64,000 bases of DNA from Pectinophora gossypiella (GCF_024362695.1 NC_065421.1:3348001-3412000), one strand, 5' to 3'. Numbered from the stretch's first letter, positions 1 to 11,162 are shown. The notes: a model not told the origin generated them from the sequence alone. A program made the numbers and translations.

Positions 1-317
1 GGAATTGTAATTTTAGCTTAAAGTACCAAATTTGTAAATTATGTAAAATAGGAGTTTTAAAATCTTAAGCTATTTGGCTTATTATGAGTAATTGTAATTA
101 AAGAACGAGCAAGTAATAATAATGAGCTCGAAAGTTCTGAGAATGGATTTTTTGAAAAAGGAATTTTTTTTTTTTAAATTATAAGTCAACATTGTTATGG
201 AATAAATGTATGTAAAAGTGTTAATAAATTAATAACCAGGTAGTAATTATCAAGATTAGAAAATAGATGGCGTTAATTTGTATAGTTAAAACCACATAAG
301 CGTCATATTACATATAT
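1..317. other. AT-rich sequence, no feature seen
   Basis: No reading frame with family similarity, no RNA-like fold and no match to the repeat families of this window was seen. Confidence 0.4.
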
Positions 318-646
318 AACATAAACAGCCTATATACGTCCCACTGCTGGGCACACGCCTCTCCTCGATCAACCGGAGGGGGTATGGACCATACTCCACC
401 ACGCTGCTCCAATGCGAGTAGGTGGAGGTGTTTTTACGGCTAATAGCCGGGATCAACGGCTTAACGTGCCTTCCGAAGCACGGAATCATCTTACTTTTTT
501 GGATAATCAAGTGATTCAAGCCTGAAAAGTCCTTACCAAACAAAGGACAGTCTCACAAAGTGATTTCGACAATGTTCCCATCGGGAATCGAACCCGGACC
601 TCCAAATCGTGAGCCTAACGCTCTAACCACTAGACCACAGACGCTC
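318..646 (-). mobile_element. SINE family 1, tRNA-Asp-like head, nearly full length
   Basis: On the minus strand the head (from 646 down) reads like a tRNA with an A-box (TGGTCTAGTGGTTAGAGC) and a B-box (GGTTCGATTCCC), followed by a body ending near 318 in TGTTTATGTT. The same unit recurs at 31050-31392 and 54385-54712 (plus) and in pieces at 5831, 25823, 32090, 38565 and 49796. Resemblance to tRNA-Asp is by eye. It is a retroposed element, not a working tRNA gene, because the acceptor stem does not close and the body is repeated many times. Confidence 0.85.
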
Positions 647-1205
647 TTCTTCTTTGCAAGTCGATGGCGATCGATACTAAATGTTTGCTGACCAATAATG
701 ACGTGAAGTGACTTCCTTCACTTTGGTGAAGGAAACCTTGTTTTTATTCAATTAATTCAATCCTAGTAAAATTTAGACCAGAAATTTATACCTGCATTGA
801 AACTACCGCATCTATTGTGAGATTTTGTTAACAAAAATCACATTTGAATATGGTTTTCATTATAAGGCGACGAAATGTGGAATGTAAGGTCAATGACCGG
901 GGCATCACCAATTCTGTAGTATTAATAAGCTGCCAGATGCTCTTATCACAATTTTATTGTTGTCGGCGGGGTCGGTATCAGGGTCCTAGCATCTCCGGTC
1001 ACGTCATACAAAACACTTCGTTTTACACAGACACTACAATCCCCGTTTGAAGCATCTGCCTCCATTTGATGTAACAGTAGCATTTCTAACATTATAGAAA
1101 GAAAGAAAGAAAGTATTTATCTTGTTTTTGTATGTATTTTTTTTTTTGCATTTGTTTTTTTGTATTTTTTTTGTATTATCGTTATAAGACCCACTATATT
1201 TACAG

Positions 1206-1465
1206 CTACGATGGTCTTGTAGTTCACCGGCTGGCTTCTCAAACGGGGAGCGTCGATTCGAACCCCGGTAACGGACTTGCACCAAAGAGTCATTAATTTA
1301 TATTAAGTGTAGTTTTCACTAACACAGCTAGCTCGACCATTATAGACGGCGATACGGCTCACCACCTATCTCGTTAGTCTAACAGAAAGCTCGGTGAAGT
1401 GTAGGTATGTTCATCTTGTGATGGATGTACCTCTGATTAGCCCAAAGTTATAATACCCACACCTC
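1206..1465 (+). mobile_element. SINE family 3, tRNA-like head
   Basis: The head carries a B-box-like GATTCGAACCCC near 1255 after TTCACCGGCTGGCTTCTC. The body contains TTTCACTAACACAG (about 1313) and ends in the unit GTACCTCTGATTAGCCC. This is the intact reference copy that shows what is interrupted in the copy at 18535-19590. Confidence 0.75.
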
Positions 1466-1470
1466 CCTAT

Positions 1471-1762
1471 TCATCATCACCAGCCCATTAACGTCCCCAC
1501 TGCTGGGGCACGAGCCTTCCCTATGGAGGGATAGGGGGATCGGGCCTTAAACCACCACGCGGGCCCAGTGCAGATTGGTGGTTATTAACGACTGCTAATG
1601 CAACCGGGACCAACGGCTTAACGTGCCTTCCGAAGCACGAAGGAGCTCGAGATGAAAACTTGTTTTTGTGGTCACCCATCCTATGACCGGCCTTTGCGAA
1701 AGTTGCTTAACTTCAACAATCGCAGACCGAGCGCGTTTACCGCTGCGTCACCGAGCTCCTTC
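1471..1762 (-). mobile_element. Composite tRNA/5S-headed SINE (family 5S)
   Basis: Minus strand: starts at GGAGCTCGGTGACGCAGCGG (A-box-like), then a stretch matching the middle of 5S rRNA (GAAGTTAAGCAAC and GGATGGGTGACCAC), a poly-A-like spacer, a body, and a 3' tail of GATGATGA. Other copies: 8937-9227, 30561-30863, 33624-33923, 39309-39598 and a truncated one at 61231-61487. Confidence 0.85.
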
Positions 1763-2236
1763 TTAAAACAAAACCTACTATTTTATACGAAACTGTCGAT
1801 TACGTAAGCAATATAAACCGTGTCTGTATTACCATAAAGGACTCTCGAACGGTACGTTACCGTTACCGGCAACTTTTCCGGTATAATCAGATTACCGGTC
1901 GCAGATGACGGGAACCGGTCCGATTTGCATGCGTAATGTTGCTAAGTGCACTTTTAGACTGCGCCATTTTGTGTTTCATTTGGGGCACGTAGATGTGCTG
2001 GAAGAGCTTGCTTTTATGCAGTACGTACGTACTGAACAGGACTTGTACACCTTAAATACATATAAGCATCATATCAGCGTCATAGTCTTGCTACAGCTAG
2101 GCCGTGACATTTGCTGAGCTGAAGTCTTTTCGGCATTAAGTATAATAATTATTAAGTAATATAATTACCTAATTATGTTTTATTAATTTATTCTTAAGTA
2201 TGCCGAATATTTTTTTTTCTTTCTTTCTTTCTTTAT
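1763..2236. other. No gene seen; short ACCGGT-rich patch
   Basis: Unassigned. Around 1850-1915 the sequence has several overlapping ACCGG/CCGGT motifs. A 70-codon open frame at 1905-2117 shows no family features and is taken as chance. Confidence 0.3.
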
Positions 2237-2345
2237 ATACAGGGTGTTAGTGACATCGTAACGAATACTAAGGGGGATTATTCAGGCCATGATTCTGAGT
2301 TAATATCAAATGGAATTGTCCGTCGCAAAATGTTATGTTTTGGGT
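2237..2345 (+). repeat. Interspersed repeat starting ACAGGGTG
   Basis: The unit ACAGGGTGTTAGTGACATCG followed by AATACTAAGGGGGAT recurs at 33460-33590, and a related end (AACCCTGTA, opposite orientation) is at about 10470. The terminal ACAGGGTG suggests a short inverted-repeat element but no complete copy with both ends was delimited. Confidence 0.45.
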
Positions 2346-3455
2346 TTTTTTTTTAATTATTATCAATTCGGGTCGGATTTCGGTCGCCCAATGCCATGTT
2401 TATTCCACTTCTAAATAATTGAAAACAAACCTATGTTCTTTCCTAAGATCTAATCTAAGTCTGTACTTCATTTCGTACAAGACTTCATTGTGTCTGTTGA
2501 AGATCACAAAAAATATTAAGTTATCTACGTTATATTAAACGCCTGAAGCAATTGTTTACGCAAACCATTGACACTTGTGATTGCTTTAAGTTTATGTCAG
2601 GCGTTCCTATACTTTTTTTTCATTACAAGCCGAACTGTCTACAATCAACATCGTATTTCATTTTAATCCCGATTAATTCCTGTTTAGTGTTTTAAGAAGA
2701 CATTTTAAAGTTTACAATTCGCCTGATTTCAGTTCTTGTTCCTTCTAGTATTAGGTATTCTATCCACCCTCCATACTGTCCCGGCCTTGAAGGGTCATTA
2801 CGGGAACGTGTGGATAATGTCCGCCTGAACTCCGTTACTGGAGCGCGTTCAGGAATTTAATCGCACAATTCTCTTGCACTTCCCGACGATTGCTAATCAC
2901 TTCACTGCACGATTGTTAGACGTGAATGTTAGAGTAGGAAAGAGTTTTTGGCTTGACACCGCTGGTTACGGATTCGACGGTGGCAGTGTTTTTTTTTTTA
3001 AACGAACATCTATTTATATAAAGAGAAAAAAAACTCATTAGGCCGGACCTAGCATGTTTAACCATTACACCACCGGGTCCTCCTGTCCATTAGGTCCATG
3101 CGAAATTCTTTAGATCTATGCATAAGCACGGGTAGCTGTTATAAAAACAAAAATCATTATTATTTATACTAAGTACGTATAATAATGATTCGCTAACTGA
3201 CTCACTCATCCCCTAAACTCAGAAATGCTAGGAGTCTCAAATTTCCTTAGGGTTGGCACTAAGAGCCTTTTGGGAAATTCAACCCTATAGGGGTTGCAAA
3301 GTTTTGTATGAAATTTGTATAATTTTGATAATAGGGTTTCCAAATGATTAGAAAATGCTCATTATTTAAAATAATAAAAACGCATGTAATTATTTTTCTA
3401 AAAAACCCTTACAAAGTAGGAGAATATTTTATATTATACCTATCTACTCCAAACA
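2346..3455. other. No gene seen
   Basis: No supported coding or RNA feature. Near 3050-3090 the minus strand reads GGTGGTGTAATGGTTAAACA, resembling a tRNA 5' half (A-box), but no B-box follows, so it is at most a SINE or tRNA fragment. Confidence 0.3.
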
Positions 3456-3750
3456 CACATAATAATACACTACCCGTGAGGAGCCAAAGCGGGTCGTTAG
3501 TACATACGCTAACTCAAACCCAAAAGGGGGTGAGCAGAGTACAAGTAATCAAAAGACAACTGGCAACCACTCTACTTTCTGTATTTACATACGTTCAAGT
3601 ACATTAATAACAATTTGGAATTTGACGTAGCTTGTGCGGATTTCATTGGCTGTTTAGAATTACATATTTTGACGAAGCCTATCGTGGTGTCTAATCTTAT
3701 TTTTTTTATCTATAATAAAAAATTGAGAATATTTTTTTTTTGTCTATTTT

Positions 3751-3935
3751 ATCAAATCAAATCAAATCAAATATACTTTATTGCACACAACATACAAAAC
3801 AAATTAACACAGATGATGATAGATACAGTACAATCTGGCGGCCTTATTGCTAAGCAGCAATTTCTTCCAGGCAACCAGTGGATAGGAAACATTATTACAA
3901 TTTGGTGCGGGACATTGCAACATCTTGTATAAAAT
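3751..3935 (-). mobile_element. CR1/jockey-like LINE 3' untranslated fragment
   Basis: Read on the minus strand it contains GCCTGGAAGAAATTGCTGCT, TTAGCAATAAGGCCGCC, then GCAATAAAGTATATTTGATT and a simple (TTTGA) tail. The same 3' end follows the reverse-transcriptase frame at 35049-36808, so these are truncated copies of that LINE group (also at 32795, 36814, 37230, 40100 and 56276). Confidence 0.75.
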
Positions 3936-4367
3936 AATAAATACTATAAATAATAATAATAATAAAAAAAAACAAATAAAAGTAAAATAAAGAAATAAAA
4001 ATAAAATAGAAATATATAAATATAAATACATACATACATATAAATACATACCCATTTATTCAGACGTAATTAAAAAATGACTATTAAAATATGAATATTT
4101 TATCATTTTTTTGGATTGAAACAGTACCTTAAGTAAAAACCTTTTAGGTTACCAAACCTGCAAAGCCACTTATGATGAGTACAATGTATCTAAATGTAGC
4201 ACTATCGCAACTTAGAGCCCTTGTAAACAATTAACCCTCTCCTACAACATGCCGAGATTTGTGTATTAAGGTTCATCCCCTTGGGTTGGTACTTGGTGCT
4301 CATTAGCAAATGTTATCGTTGGGAGAACTGTTATTATAACATGTGTAGATCCCATTATTGAGTGAGA
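3936..4367. other. AT-rich stretch, no gene seen
   Basis: Starts with simple A/T-rich sequence containing (ATAC)n-like runs near 4020-4050. Nothing else recognised. Confidence 0.3.
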
Positions 4368-4668
4368 TGGTGGCTTGCGGTTGCAGAGACGGAGATGGGA
4401 GCCATCGGTACGGTAATGCAGGACTGAAGGGGCGCGTCACAGTGACTGTAACCTGGAACCTGACAGAGGGCAGCTGTAACTGTCAGTGCTATTTAGAGGC
4501 GAAGGACAGGAGTCCTAGTACGGCTTTGAAATAGACTACTCTGGGTGCCATCCCACTCGCGTCAGAGAGCGGAAGGCAAGAGGGAAACCACTGCCCTATG
4601 TTTCCCTAAAAAATAGCATGGAGAATGCTACACCGACAAGAGCGTGGCTCTTAAATTAGTGATGATGA
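4368..4668 (+). repeat. Interspersed repeat with GTGATGATGA tail (family G)
   Basis: Contains ATGCAGGACTGAAGGGGCG, GTAACCTGGAACCTGACAGA, and ends GAGCGTGGCTCTTAAATTA plus a TGATGATGA tail. Other copies: 14985-15350 (plus), 16605-16925 and 37425-37665 (minus), and short pieces at 11090, 32722 and 39935. The trinucleotide tail is typical of RTE-type LINEs and the SINEs they mobilise; no coding part was recognised. Confidence 0.7.
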
Positions 4669-5553
4669 GATCCCAATCTGTCGTTACCTTATACTGAAAA
4701 CCACGAAAGCGCCTTTGTGGTTTTAATTTTTACCGGGATTGAACTTAATTGAAAGAAATCGATGGTTCTTCAACAAAACGTCTATTGATTTTCTTTAGCA
4801 AATCCACAATTTCTTTTAATTAAATTTATTGGGACCACTTTTTACCAGTATGCAGAAAATTGTTTTGAATAGTTAACGTTTACTGACGTGTACTAACGTG
4901 TACTATACACCTATTTAACTCTCTTTCCGTTTTACTTTCTATACACTCGTATTTCATTTAAATTGTTTATGTCTTACTTTACTTTTTACGGTCAAGAATG
5001 AAATACAGCGCAGAAACTCGAACGACTCAATAAAATTGTGTTCGCACAAAAACCCGGTCCAAATTAAATTTATCACAGGCCGGAAAAATAAATCGATTTA
5101 AAAAGAATATAATTCCAAATTCGAATCACGAGTGGCACGTTCGTAATCCCAGCCCCTCTTCACAGTCGACACCTCACTCGGTTTTCGAACGCACTCCATG
5201 CGCCTTCGGTGTCTTATTGCCTCTCTTGTCGTTTGAACGCACACTGACAGCTTCGGTATCCTTTGCTTCCACCGGTTTCCGAACTGTTGAATTCTATTTT
5301 TAATTTTAAGCATTTCTGAATTTCATTTTTACTTTTTAAGGGTTCCTTCTCTATTTTTCCTGTCTGATTTCGCGTTCTTTGCGGCTGGTACTTGAGAAGA
5401 AAGGTGTTTTGGTGTTTTTGAATAAGTATGAATGAATATGATTGTAATACAATTTTTAGAGACGATGATTATTACCGCGTAAACGCCTTTATGAAAAATA
5501 ACATTCGGATGTTGTAATTTTTGCGAACAAAACTTCGCAATATAATACGCTAG
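4669..5553. other. No gene seen
   Basis: Unassigned. A 71-codon frame on the minus strand at 5098-5313 is rich in Arg and Lys but has no recognisable motif and no neighbouring exon. Confidence 0.3.
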
Positions 5554-5757
5554 CCACTAGGGTCGATTAATTCTTTCAAATATTTTTCCTCTCAGACGAT
5601 GCCCTGAGCCGAGGTTCGCGCCCAACTGGACACCCTCAGGCCTGTTGTCTTAAACGTTGTACCGGGTGAGAGCCTTCAGCGCTCCCCATTTGTCCGGCCA
5701 AGTAGTAAATGCCATCTGCGGCAAATCAACAATAAAACAATAACCCACGTCAAAAAT
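5554..5757 (+). mobile_element. LINE 3' end, family L3 (poly-A type)
   Basis: Contains GTCGATTAATTCTTTCAAAT, CCTGAGCCGAGGTTCGCGCC, CTCAGGCCTGTTGTCTTAAA and GAGCGCTCCCCATTTGTCC-like blocks, ending GTCACGTCAAAAA. Other copies: 7581-7745 and 61830-62170 (plus), 9548-9758, 16013-16105, 17455-17508 and 24873-25098 (minus). The common A-rich terminus and variable 5' ends indicate truncated retroposed copies. Confidence 0.75.
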
Positions 5758-5830
5758 AAATACGCTGGTTTTAAATTGTCTCATTTTTTACCTGAATTGA
5801 CATTAATTTGAGAGAAATAGAAGTTTTGTT

Positions 5831-5901
5831 ACCCCCCCCGGTTGATTGAGGGGAGGCCTGTGCCCAGCAGTGGGACGTATATAGGCAGTTTATGTTATGT
5901 T
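5831..5901 (+). mobile_element. SINE family 1, 3' fragment
   Basis: Matches the last 70 bases of family 1: GGTTGATTGAGGGGAGGCCT, then CCCAGCAGTGGGACGTATAT and a GTTTATGTTATGTT tail. Confidence 0.8.
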
Positions 5902-6315
5902 AGAGAAAAACTCATCAAAATTTGATATTTCAAGGCTCTTACGTGGTTTTCAGTTTCACTGTAGTAAAGCGACGAATTTTCTAGTGATTAAGTAAGTATA
6001 ATGTTTTGATTTATTTTCTTCCTTTTTTGTTCCGCAAAACATTGGGAAACACGTAGGGCAGACCTTTCATTGAAAGTGTACCTTAACAAAAGGCCCCTTT
6101 CGAATGGGTCAGTCGGTATCTGTTAACATAATGGCGTCCCGCGGCGTCACTTGCTTTTCATTGGGCCTTCCAACAAATTACATTAGTTAGGTACGCGCTT
6201 CTTATGTTAGTGTTACTTAGAAAGTAAATTACGAGTTGATGAAGATAACTTAGTTACCCCCTGACACATTTTGTATTAGATTGTATGTTGGAGCTACGTA
6301 TTTTGTGGCGCTAGC

Positions 6316-6625
6316 GTTATCCCGTTTTTCACAGGGTCCGCTTACCTAACCTGAAGATTTGGCAGGTCCGGTTTTTTACAGAAGCGACTGCTTGTCTGAC
6401 CTTCCAACCCGCGAAGTGAAAACCAGCCCAATACAGGTTAGATCACATACCTCCGAAAATGCATTTCTCGGGTATGTGGTTTTCTTTCACCGCTGAGCTC
6501 GTGATAATCATTTGAGATCCAAACATGAATTCGAAAACAAATTCGATAATCATTTGTTTAGGCCTGTGTGTGTGCTGCGACCTCAAAGTGAGAAGCAAGC
6601 GTTCTACCAACTCGGCTACCACGCT
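6316..6625 (-). mobile_element. SINE family 4, tRNA-like head
   Basis: Minus strand: head GTGGTAGCCGAGTTGGTAGA, body with CATGTTTGGATCTCAAATG, CACCGCTGAGCTCGTGATAA (seen on plus), ending CAGGTTAGGTAAGCGGACCC. Other copies: 12278-12586, 20630-20900 (interrupted), 55545-55825 (plus) and 63545-63730. Confidence 0.8.
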
Positions 6626-6707
6626 TTTTACGGTTACAATGTTCTGTGCATTACAGATTAAAAAAAACCCAGGACAACTTTTTCCTACACTTACTTATAT
6701 ATATATT

Positions 6708-7036
6708 ACTAGCTTTTGCCCGCGACTTCGTCCGCGTGGCGTGTTATAAAAGAGAGATCTGTGTGTATGAAATTTCAAGCATCTAACTTATGCAGTTTAG
6801 ATTTTTTCATACATTTTTTTCCCGGTAACTCGCATTTTTCAAAATACAGCCATAACTAAACTTTATATTTACTGCATGCAAGATTGAAAACATCTATCTT
6901 ACACGGTTTCGATTTTTTCATACAAACCTCTACGCTACCTAAGCTACGTCCCGTCTAAACAAGTGCCTACGTTTAGCCGTTTAGGCTGTGCGTTGATATG
7001 TCAGTCAGTCTGTTTCTCCTTTTATATATTTAGAAG
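6708..7036 (+). mobile_element. Interspersed element beginning ACTAGCTTTTGCCCGCG
   Basis: Starts ACTAGCTTTTGCCCGCGACT then TCGTCCGCGTGG and ends TTATATATTTAGAAG. This opening is a widespread motif in insect repeats. No coding part. Class not decided: a non-autonomous DNA element is my best guess. Confidence 0.5.
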
Positions 7037-7346
7037 TTTTTTATTCTCCTCGTTTTGGTTTGGTAGTGTCGTATATCTCGTTGCCCTAAGGTTTGTTATC
7101 GTGTTCGGTCCCTACGTGGGTCCAATGGAGATACCGTAAATCGCCCACCAGCCTACCGGTACCGTACCGTTACTACGATACCGGTATGTACCTGTTAAAT
7201 CCGGATGTATATAAGGGATTGAAAGTCATGTTCTATAGTAATTTTCAAGTCTATACACAAAACATAACGTTATATACACGTCGCTGTATGTTTTGTTTTG
7301 TTTTAGCAGCGTCTTCATTCCCCAAAGGTTTCGCAGAGGTGTATTT

Positions 7347-7565
7347 ATACATACATACATACATAAACTCACGCCCGTAATCCCTAATGGGGTGGGCAGA
7401 GCCACAAGTAATCAAAGACAACTTGCAGCCACTGTTGATACGAATTCCAAAGATGGATATGATGAACCTTATGGTGATAAGGGATCAGCCTATCGCCCAT
7501 AACATTAGTCCATCATGTTAGAGGACACAATCCCTCTGTCGGTTTTTACGACATGCCCGGGAAGA
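7347..7565 (-). repeat. LINE/SINE 3' fragment with TATG tail (family T)
   Basis: Begins with (TACA)n and AAACTCACGCCCGTAATCCC, runs through CCACAAGTAATCAAAGACAA and ends GTTTTTACGACATGCCCGGG. An inverse copy lies at 23395-23605. The (TGTA)n tail marks the 3' end, so the element is read on the minus strand here. Confidence 0.6.
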
Positions 7566-7580
7566 GAAGCAACCGGTTAA

Positions 7581-7745
7581 TTTCTCAGACGACGCCCTGA
7601 GCCGAGGTTCGCGCCCAACTGGGCATCCTCAGGCCTGTTGTCTTAAACGTTGTACCGGGTGAGAGCCTTCAGCGCTCCCCATTTGTCCGGTCAAGCAGTT
7701 AATGCCATCTGCGGCAAATCTACAATAAGTCACGTCAAAAAAAAA
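7581..7745 (+). mobile_element. LINE 3' end, family L3
   Basis: Contains GCCCTGAGCCGAGGTTCGCG through AAGTCACGTCAAAAAAAAA, the clearest poly-A terminus of this family. Confidence 0.75.
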
Positions 7746-8813
7746 CTGCTTTAGAGCCCGGACCGGGATGCACCCTGTGACACTACGATGGAAAGTCATG
7801 CGTTCTTTGAACATGACTAAGTATCACGGATTCTAAAGTCCGATCGGAAAACATTTATTTATTACTTATAGATATTATGTTTGTCTTTTGAACTCTATAG
7901 AAAATAGGACCACTTTAAGTAGTGGTTTAGCACTCCATTTCGACAGCACTATTCAAACAGTAAACAAAAACCGCAAGCCACAATGCGTGTAAACAACAAA
8001 ATAGCGTGTAAAACACAAGAAAAGCGTGCTAAGAAAAGGCGAAGCGTGCGCAATAAAAGTAGGCAGTTAAATAGTGCCCGCAAGGAAATAAAAACGGTTT
8101 TACTACTTGCAGCCTTGGCCAATTTGGAATTTAACTTGTAAAGTAAGCAACTTGATCAGCCTAGGAAGAGAGGAGACAGGAAGAACTTTTGTAACATGAA
8201 TTATGGTACTTTCCTCTTTAACCGGACAACTGGGGACAGCATGCTTAAGGCATCAGCAAAAAAAGAAAAAAAATTCACTCAAAAAATTATCTACAGAGTT
8301 GAGTTTTTAATAGTAACACATTAAAAAAATAATTCATTTAAAATTTGACGATTTAAAATGAACGATGTTACCATCTGAATAAAGATGATTTTGAGTTTGA
8401 CTTTTCGCTTACTTACCTACCTGACTATTTAGGAATAGCCTTTATTTTAATGACATAAAAACCATATTCAACAAGTTCAAAATTCAAATAAAGGTGGTGC
8501 TACACTAATTTCGATTTTTGCGAATGTAGGTTTAATTTTAAGATCTAGAAAGCTCAACAATTAATTAACTCATACAATTTCATCTACAGCCTCACAATAT
8601 ATCTCAGCACATAGCCAGACAAGGCACGGGAAGCTAATATCCGGCAATTCTCGCTTTAGCGAACAATTAAAAGTAAGTACGAGTAGTTGTCGAGTTTGCG
8701 CCTGTCGTCCGCAGATGCTCGCATTGCGCCGTCGCCGTCGCTCAGCTAGGAGCGACGTAAATATACGAGCGTCTACGTATTGTTTGAAGCAAAACTTATA
8801 AGACAGTGGTACT
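7746..8813. other. No gene seen
   Basis: Unassigned, AT-rich, with a short GC-richer block at 8690-8775 (GCCGTCGCCGTCGCTCAGC). No coding motif or RNA fold recognised. Confidence 0.3.
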
Positions 8814-8890
8814 GATTCAAATCCAAATTCAAAAATAGAATTATTCAGTAGGTAACATAGTTACACGTTGAATCGTCAATTTTTACATAA
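8814..8890 (-). mobile_element. LINE 3' end, (AATTTG)-tailed family
   Basis: Short fragment with CAAATCCAAATTCAAAAATA then AGTAGGTAACATAGTTACAC, the 3' end of the LINE seen at 18613-19192 and 60395-60674. Confidence 0.65.
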
Positions 8891-8936
8891 TGTTGGCAAC
8901 ATCAAAGTATTAATTATTAAATTTTACTGTAATATA

Positions 8937-9227
8937 GAGGAGCTCGGTGGCGCAGCGGTAAACGCGCTCGGTCTGCGATTGTTGAAGTTAAGCAACCTTC
9001 GCAGAGGCCGGTCATAGGATGGGTGACCACAAAAAAAAAGTTTTCATCTCGAGCTCCTCCGTGCTTCGGGAGGCACGTTAAGCCGTTGGTCTCGGCTGCA
9101 TTAGCAGTCGTTAATAACCATCAATCCGCACTGGGCCCGCGTGATGGTTTAAGGCCCGATCTCCCTATCCATCCATAGGGAAAGCCCGTGCCCCAGCAGT
9201 GGGGACGTTAATGGGCTGATGATGATG
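8937..9227 (+). mobile_element. Composite tRNA/5S-headed SINE with target-site duplication
   Basis: Full copy: GAGCTCGGTGGCGCAGCGGT at the head, 5S-like GAAGTTAAGCAAC and GGATGGGTGACCAC, 3' tail GATGATGATG. It is flanked by an 11-base direct repeat ACTGTAATATA at 8926-8936 and 9228-9238. A related repeat at 11430-11590 carries the same site without the SINE, which fixes both element ends. Confidence 0.92.
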
Positions 9228-9547
9228 ACTGTAATATATTTTCCTATGGCAATATTACAGGACTTTACGCCACGGACTTTGCCGACGAGCCATGTGTTTT
9301 TATATCTCGCTACTTATGTAAATATTTCCTAGTTTTTTAATATAACACCACTTTAACATCTCGAATTGTTTTATTTACCGGAGTAACCATCGCTTCCAAC
9401 ACATAACGAACGTCTCATCTATAGGGAGCGCTGGTTATTATAAGAAAACCGCACACAAATATTTGGATGAACTGAATTATTTAGGATATTAAATTACCTA
9501 CAAGATCCAAACATTGAGACGCGTTGGTTTGCTCGCGCTAGAGATGT

Positions 9548-9758
9548 GACGTGACTTATTGTAAATTTTTATGAGAGCTGAAGGCTCTCACCCGGTACAA
9601 ATCAGGCCTGAGGGTGCCCAGTTGGACGCGAACCTCGGCTCAGGGCGTCGTCTGAGTGGAAAAATATTCGAAAGAATTAATCGACTCTAGTGGGTCGATA
9701 GCGATAAGCGCTGATTGAGGGAAATCGTCGACCACGCCGGCGGGGTCGGTATCGAGGT
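9548..9758 (-). mobile_element. LINE 3' end, family L3
   Basis: Reverse orientation copy: GACGTGACTTATTGTAAATT, then CCCGGTACAAATCAGGCCTG, GGCTCAGGGCGTCGTCTGAG and GTCGACCACGCCGGCGGGGT. Confidence 0.75.
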
Positions 9759-9795
9759 ATGTGACTGACTGACCATAGTAGATTATTAGGTATGT

Positions 9796-9885
9796 CCCAT
9801 ACATCATCCGCCTAAAATTACTGCAGCTTCGCACAACATATAGCCGGGGAAAAGAAGCCTCAAGAAATCCTCGGCACAGGGTAAG
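9796..9885 (-). mobile_element. LINE 3' fragment, (AATTTG)-tailed family
   Basis: Matches TATAGCCGGGGAAAAGAAGC and CCTCGGCACAGGG, part of the 3' untranslated region of the LINE at 18613-19192; the tail itself is missing. Confidence 0.6.
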
Positions 9886-9913
9886 AAGACAGGGTGACAG
9901 GGAAACGATTGCA

Positions 9914-10060
9914 GTACGGTCACAAGCATTAATACGTATACACTTTGGTACCATGTCACATTAACTTTTTGACAAATCGAACTGTAAGTCTCACTAAATC
10001 TCAAATATGTTAGAGCGACAGAGTCCTAAAGTGGGTACATTATATTGCTCATGACTGTAC
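9914..10060. mobile_element. Short inverted-repeat element, MITE-A
   Basis: About 147 bases. Ends are imperfect inverted repeats: GTACGGTCACAAGCATTAAT at the left and TATTGCTCATGACTGTAC at the right. Internal ACTTTGGTACCATGTCACAT and TCTCACTAAATCTCAAATAT are shared with copies at 38816-38955, 62210-62324 (left-truncated) and 20391-20490 (partial). Confidence 0.7.
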
Positions 10061-10748
10061 ACACCATATAATTTTATTTTAAGTTATACCTGTCATTTTT
10101 TTATTTGCCTTATTAATGGTAACACACCCCAGACACTTCATACAAAAATCTCAATTTTACCGTGTGCCGTCTAACCATGCCTAACTAAAGTAAGACCCAG
10201 AGGAGATGAGCTCTGATTCTGATTTGATATCAACTAAAATTTCCTGCCGGAAAACGCGAATATTATTTTTGTTCAATTATTTTCAGTCGCATATTTTTTT
10301 TGCTTTTTAAGTTGTATAAAACTTAAATTTAAAATAAAACAATATAAATGACAAATTAATAAAAAAAAACAACAATTTGAATCGAACAACGTAATCGATT
10401 TGAATTTTGAGTATTTACTCAAAATCTTAATTAATTAAACATTTCCGACAAGAACGGTGTCACTAAAAAAAACCCTGTATTATATTTATAAGTACGTATG
10501 AATTCAAGTCGCGTGGAAGTAAATTGAAACTTCTAAAATCGATCTCGGGAACTTAATGGTGAAAGTAGTCGATCACCAGCAAGTAACTGGCTGCCGTCGC
10601 ATGCAATACCACGCTCATTTTATTTATTTTTCTCTCAACTCTACACTACACACGGCTATTGTCTTCGGAGAGCAAAGAGTCTAGCATTATTGCCGCTATC
10701 GCCTTCTAGTTAAAGTGTTTTTGGACTAGGACTTTTATGACAATAAAT

Positions 10749-10862
10749 TTTCATTTCATTTCGTTTCATTTCGTTTCATTTCGTTTAATTTCGTTTCATT
10801 TCGTTTCATTTCGTTTCATTTCGTTTCATTTCGTTTCATTTCGTTTCATTTCGTTTCATTTC
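10749..10862 (+). repeat. Decamer tandem repeat (TTTCATTTCG)n
   Basis: About eleven near-perfect units, one with A replacing C (TTTAATTTCG). It directly follows TGACAATAAATTTTCATTTC, which looks like a retroposon 3' end, so the array probably grew from a LINE or SINE tail. Confidence 0.9.
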
Positions 10863-11115
10863 CTATTATTGTGTAAATAATAAAGATTTATTCATTAATA
10901 AATCTGCCACAGAAACGCTGTTTGAATCATCTGATAAAGATGTAAAGGCCTGAGATGATGATAATGATTCATTAATATCGAAACTCGCATCTAAATTCAT
11001 ATCTGCAGAAGGCACGTTAAGCTGTTTGTCAGGACAATAATACCTCTACAATTTCCGAAACATAGTTAAGATCACGCGATGACGATTACTCCACCGACAA
11101 GAGCGCAGCTCTTAA

Positions 11116-11116
<1 letters not shown>

Positions 11117-11154
<38 letters not shown>

Positions 11155-11162
11155 GAGAGAGA
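11117..11162 (+). repeat. (GA)n microsatellite
   Basis: Uninterrupted AG/GA dinucleotides except for one GACA unit, next to a family G fragment ending CTCTTAAATAG. Confidence 0.9.
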
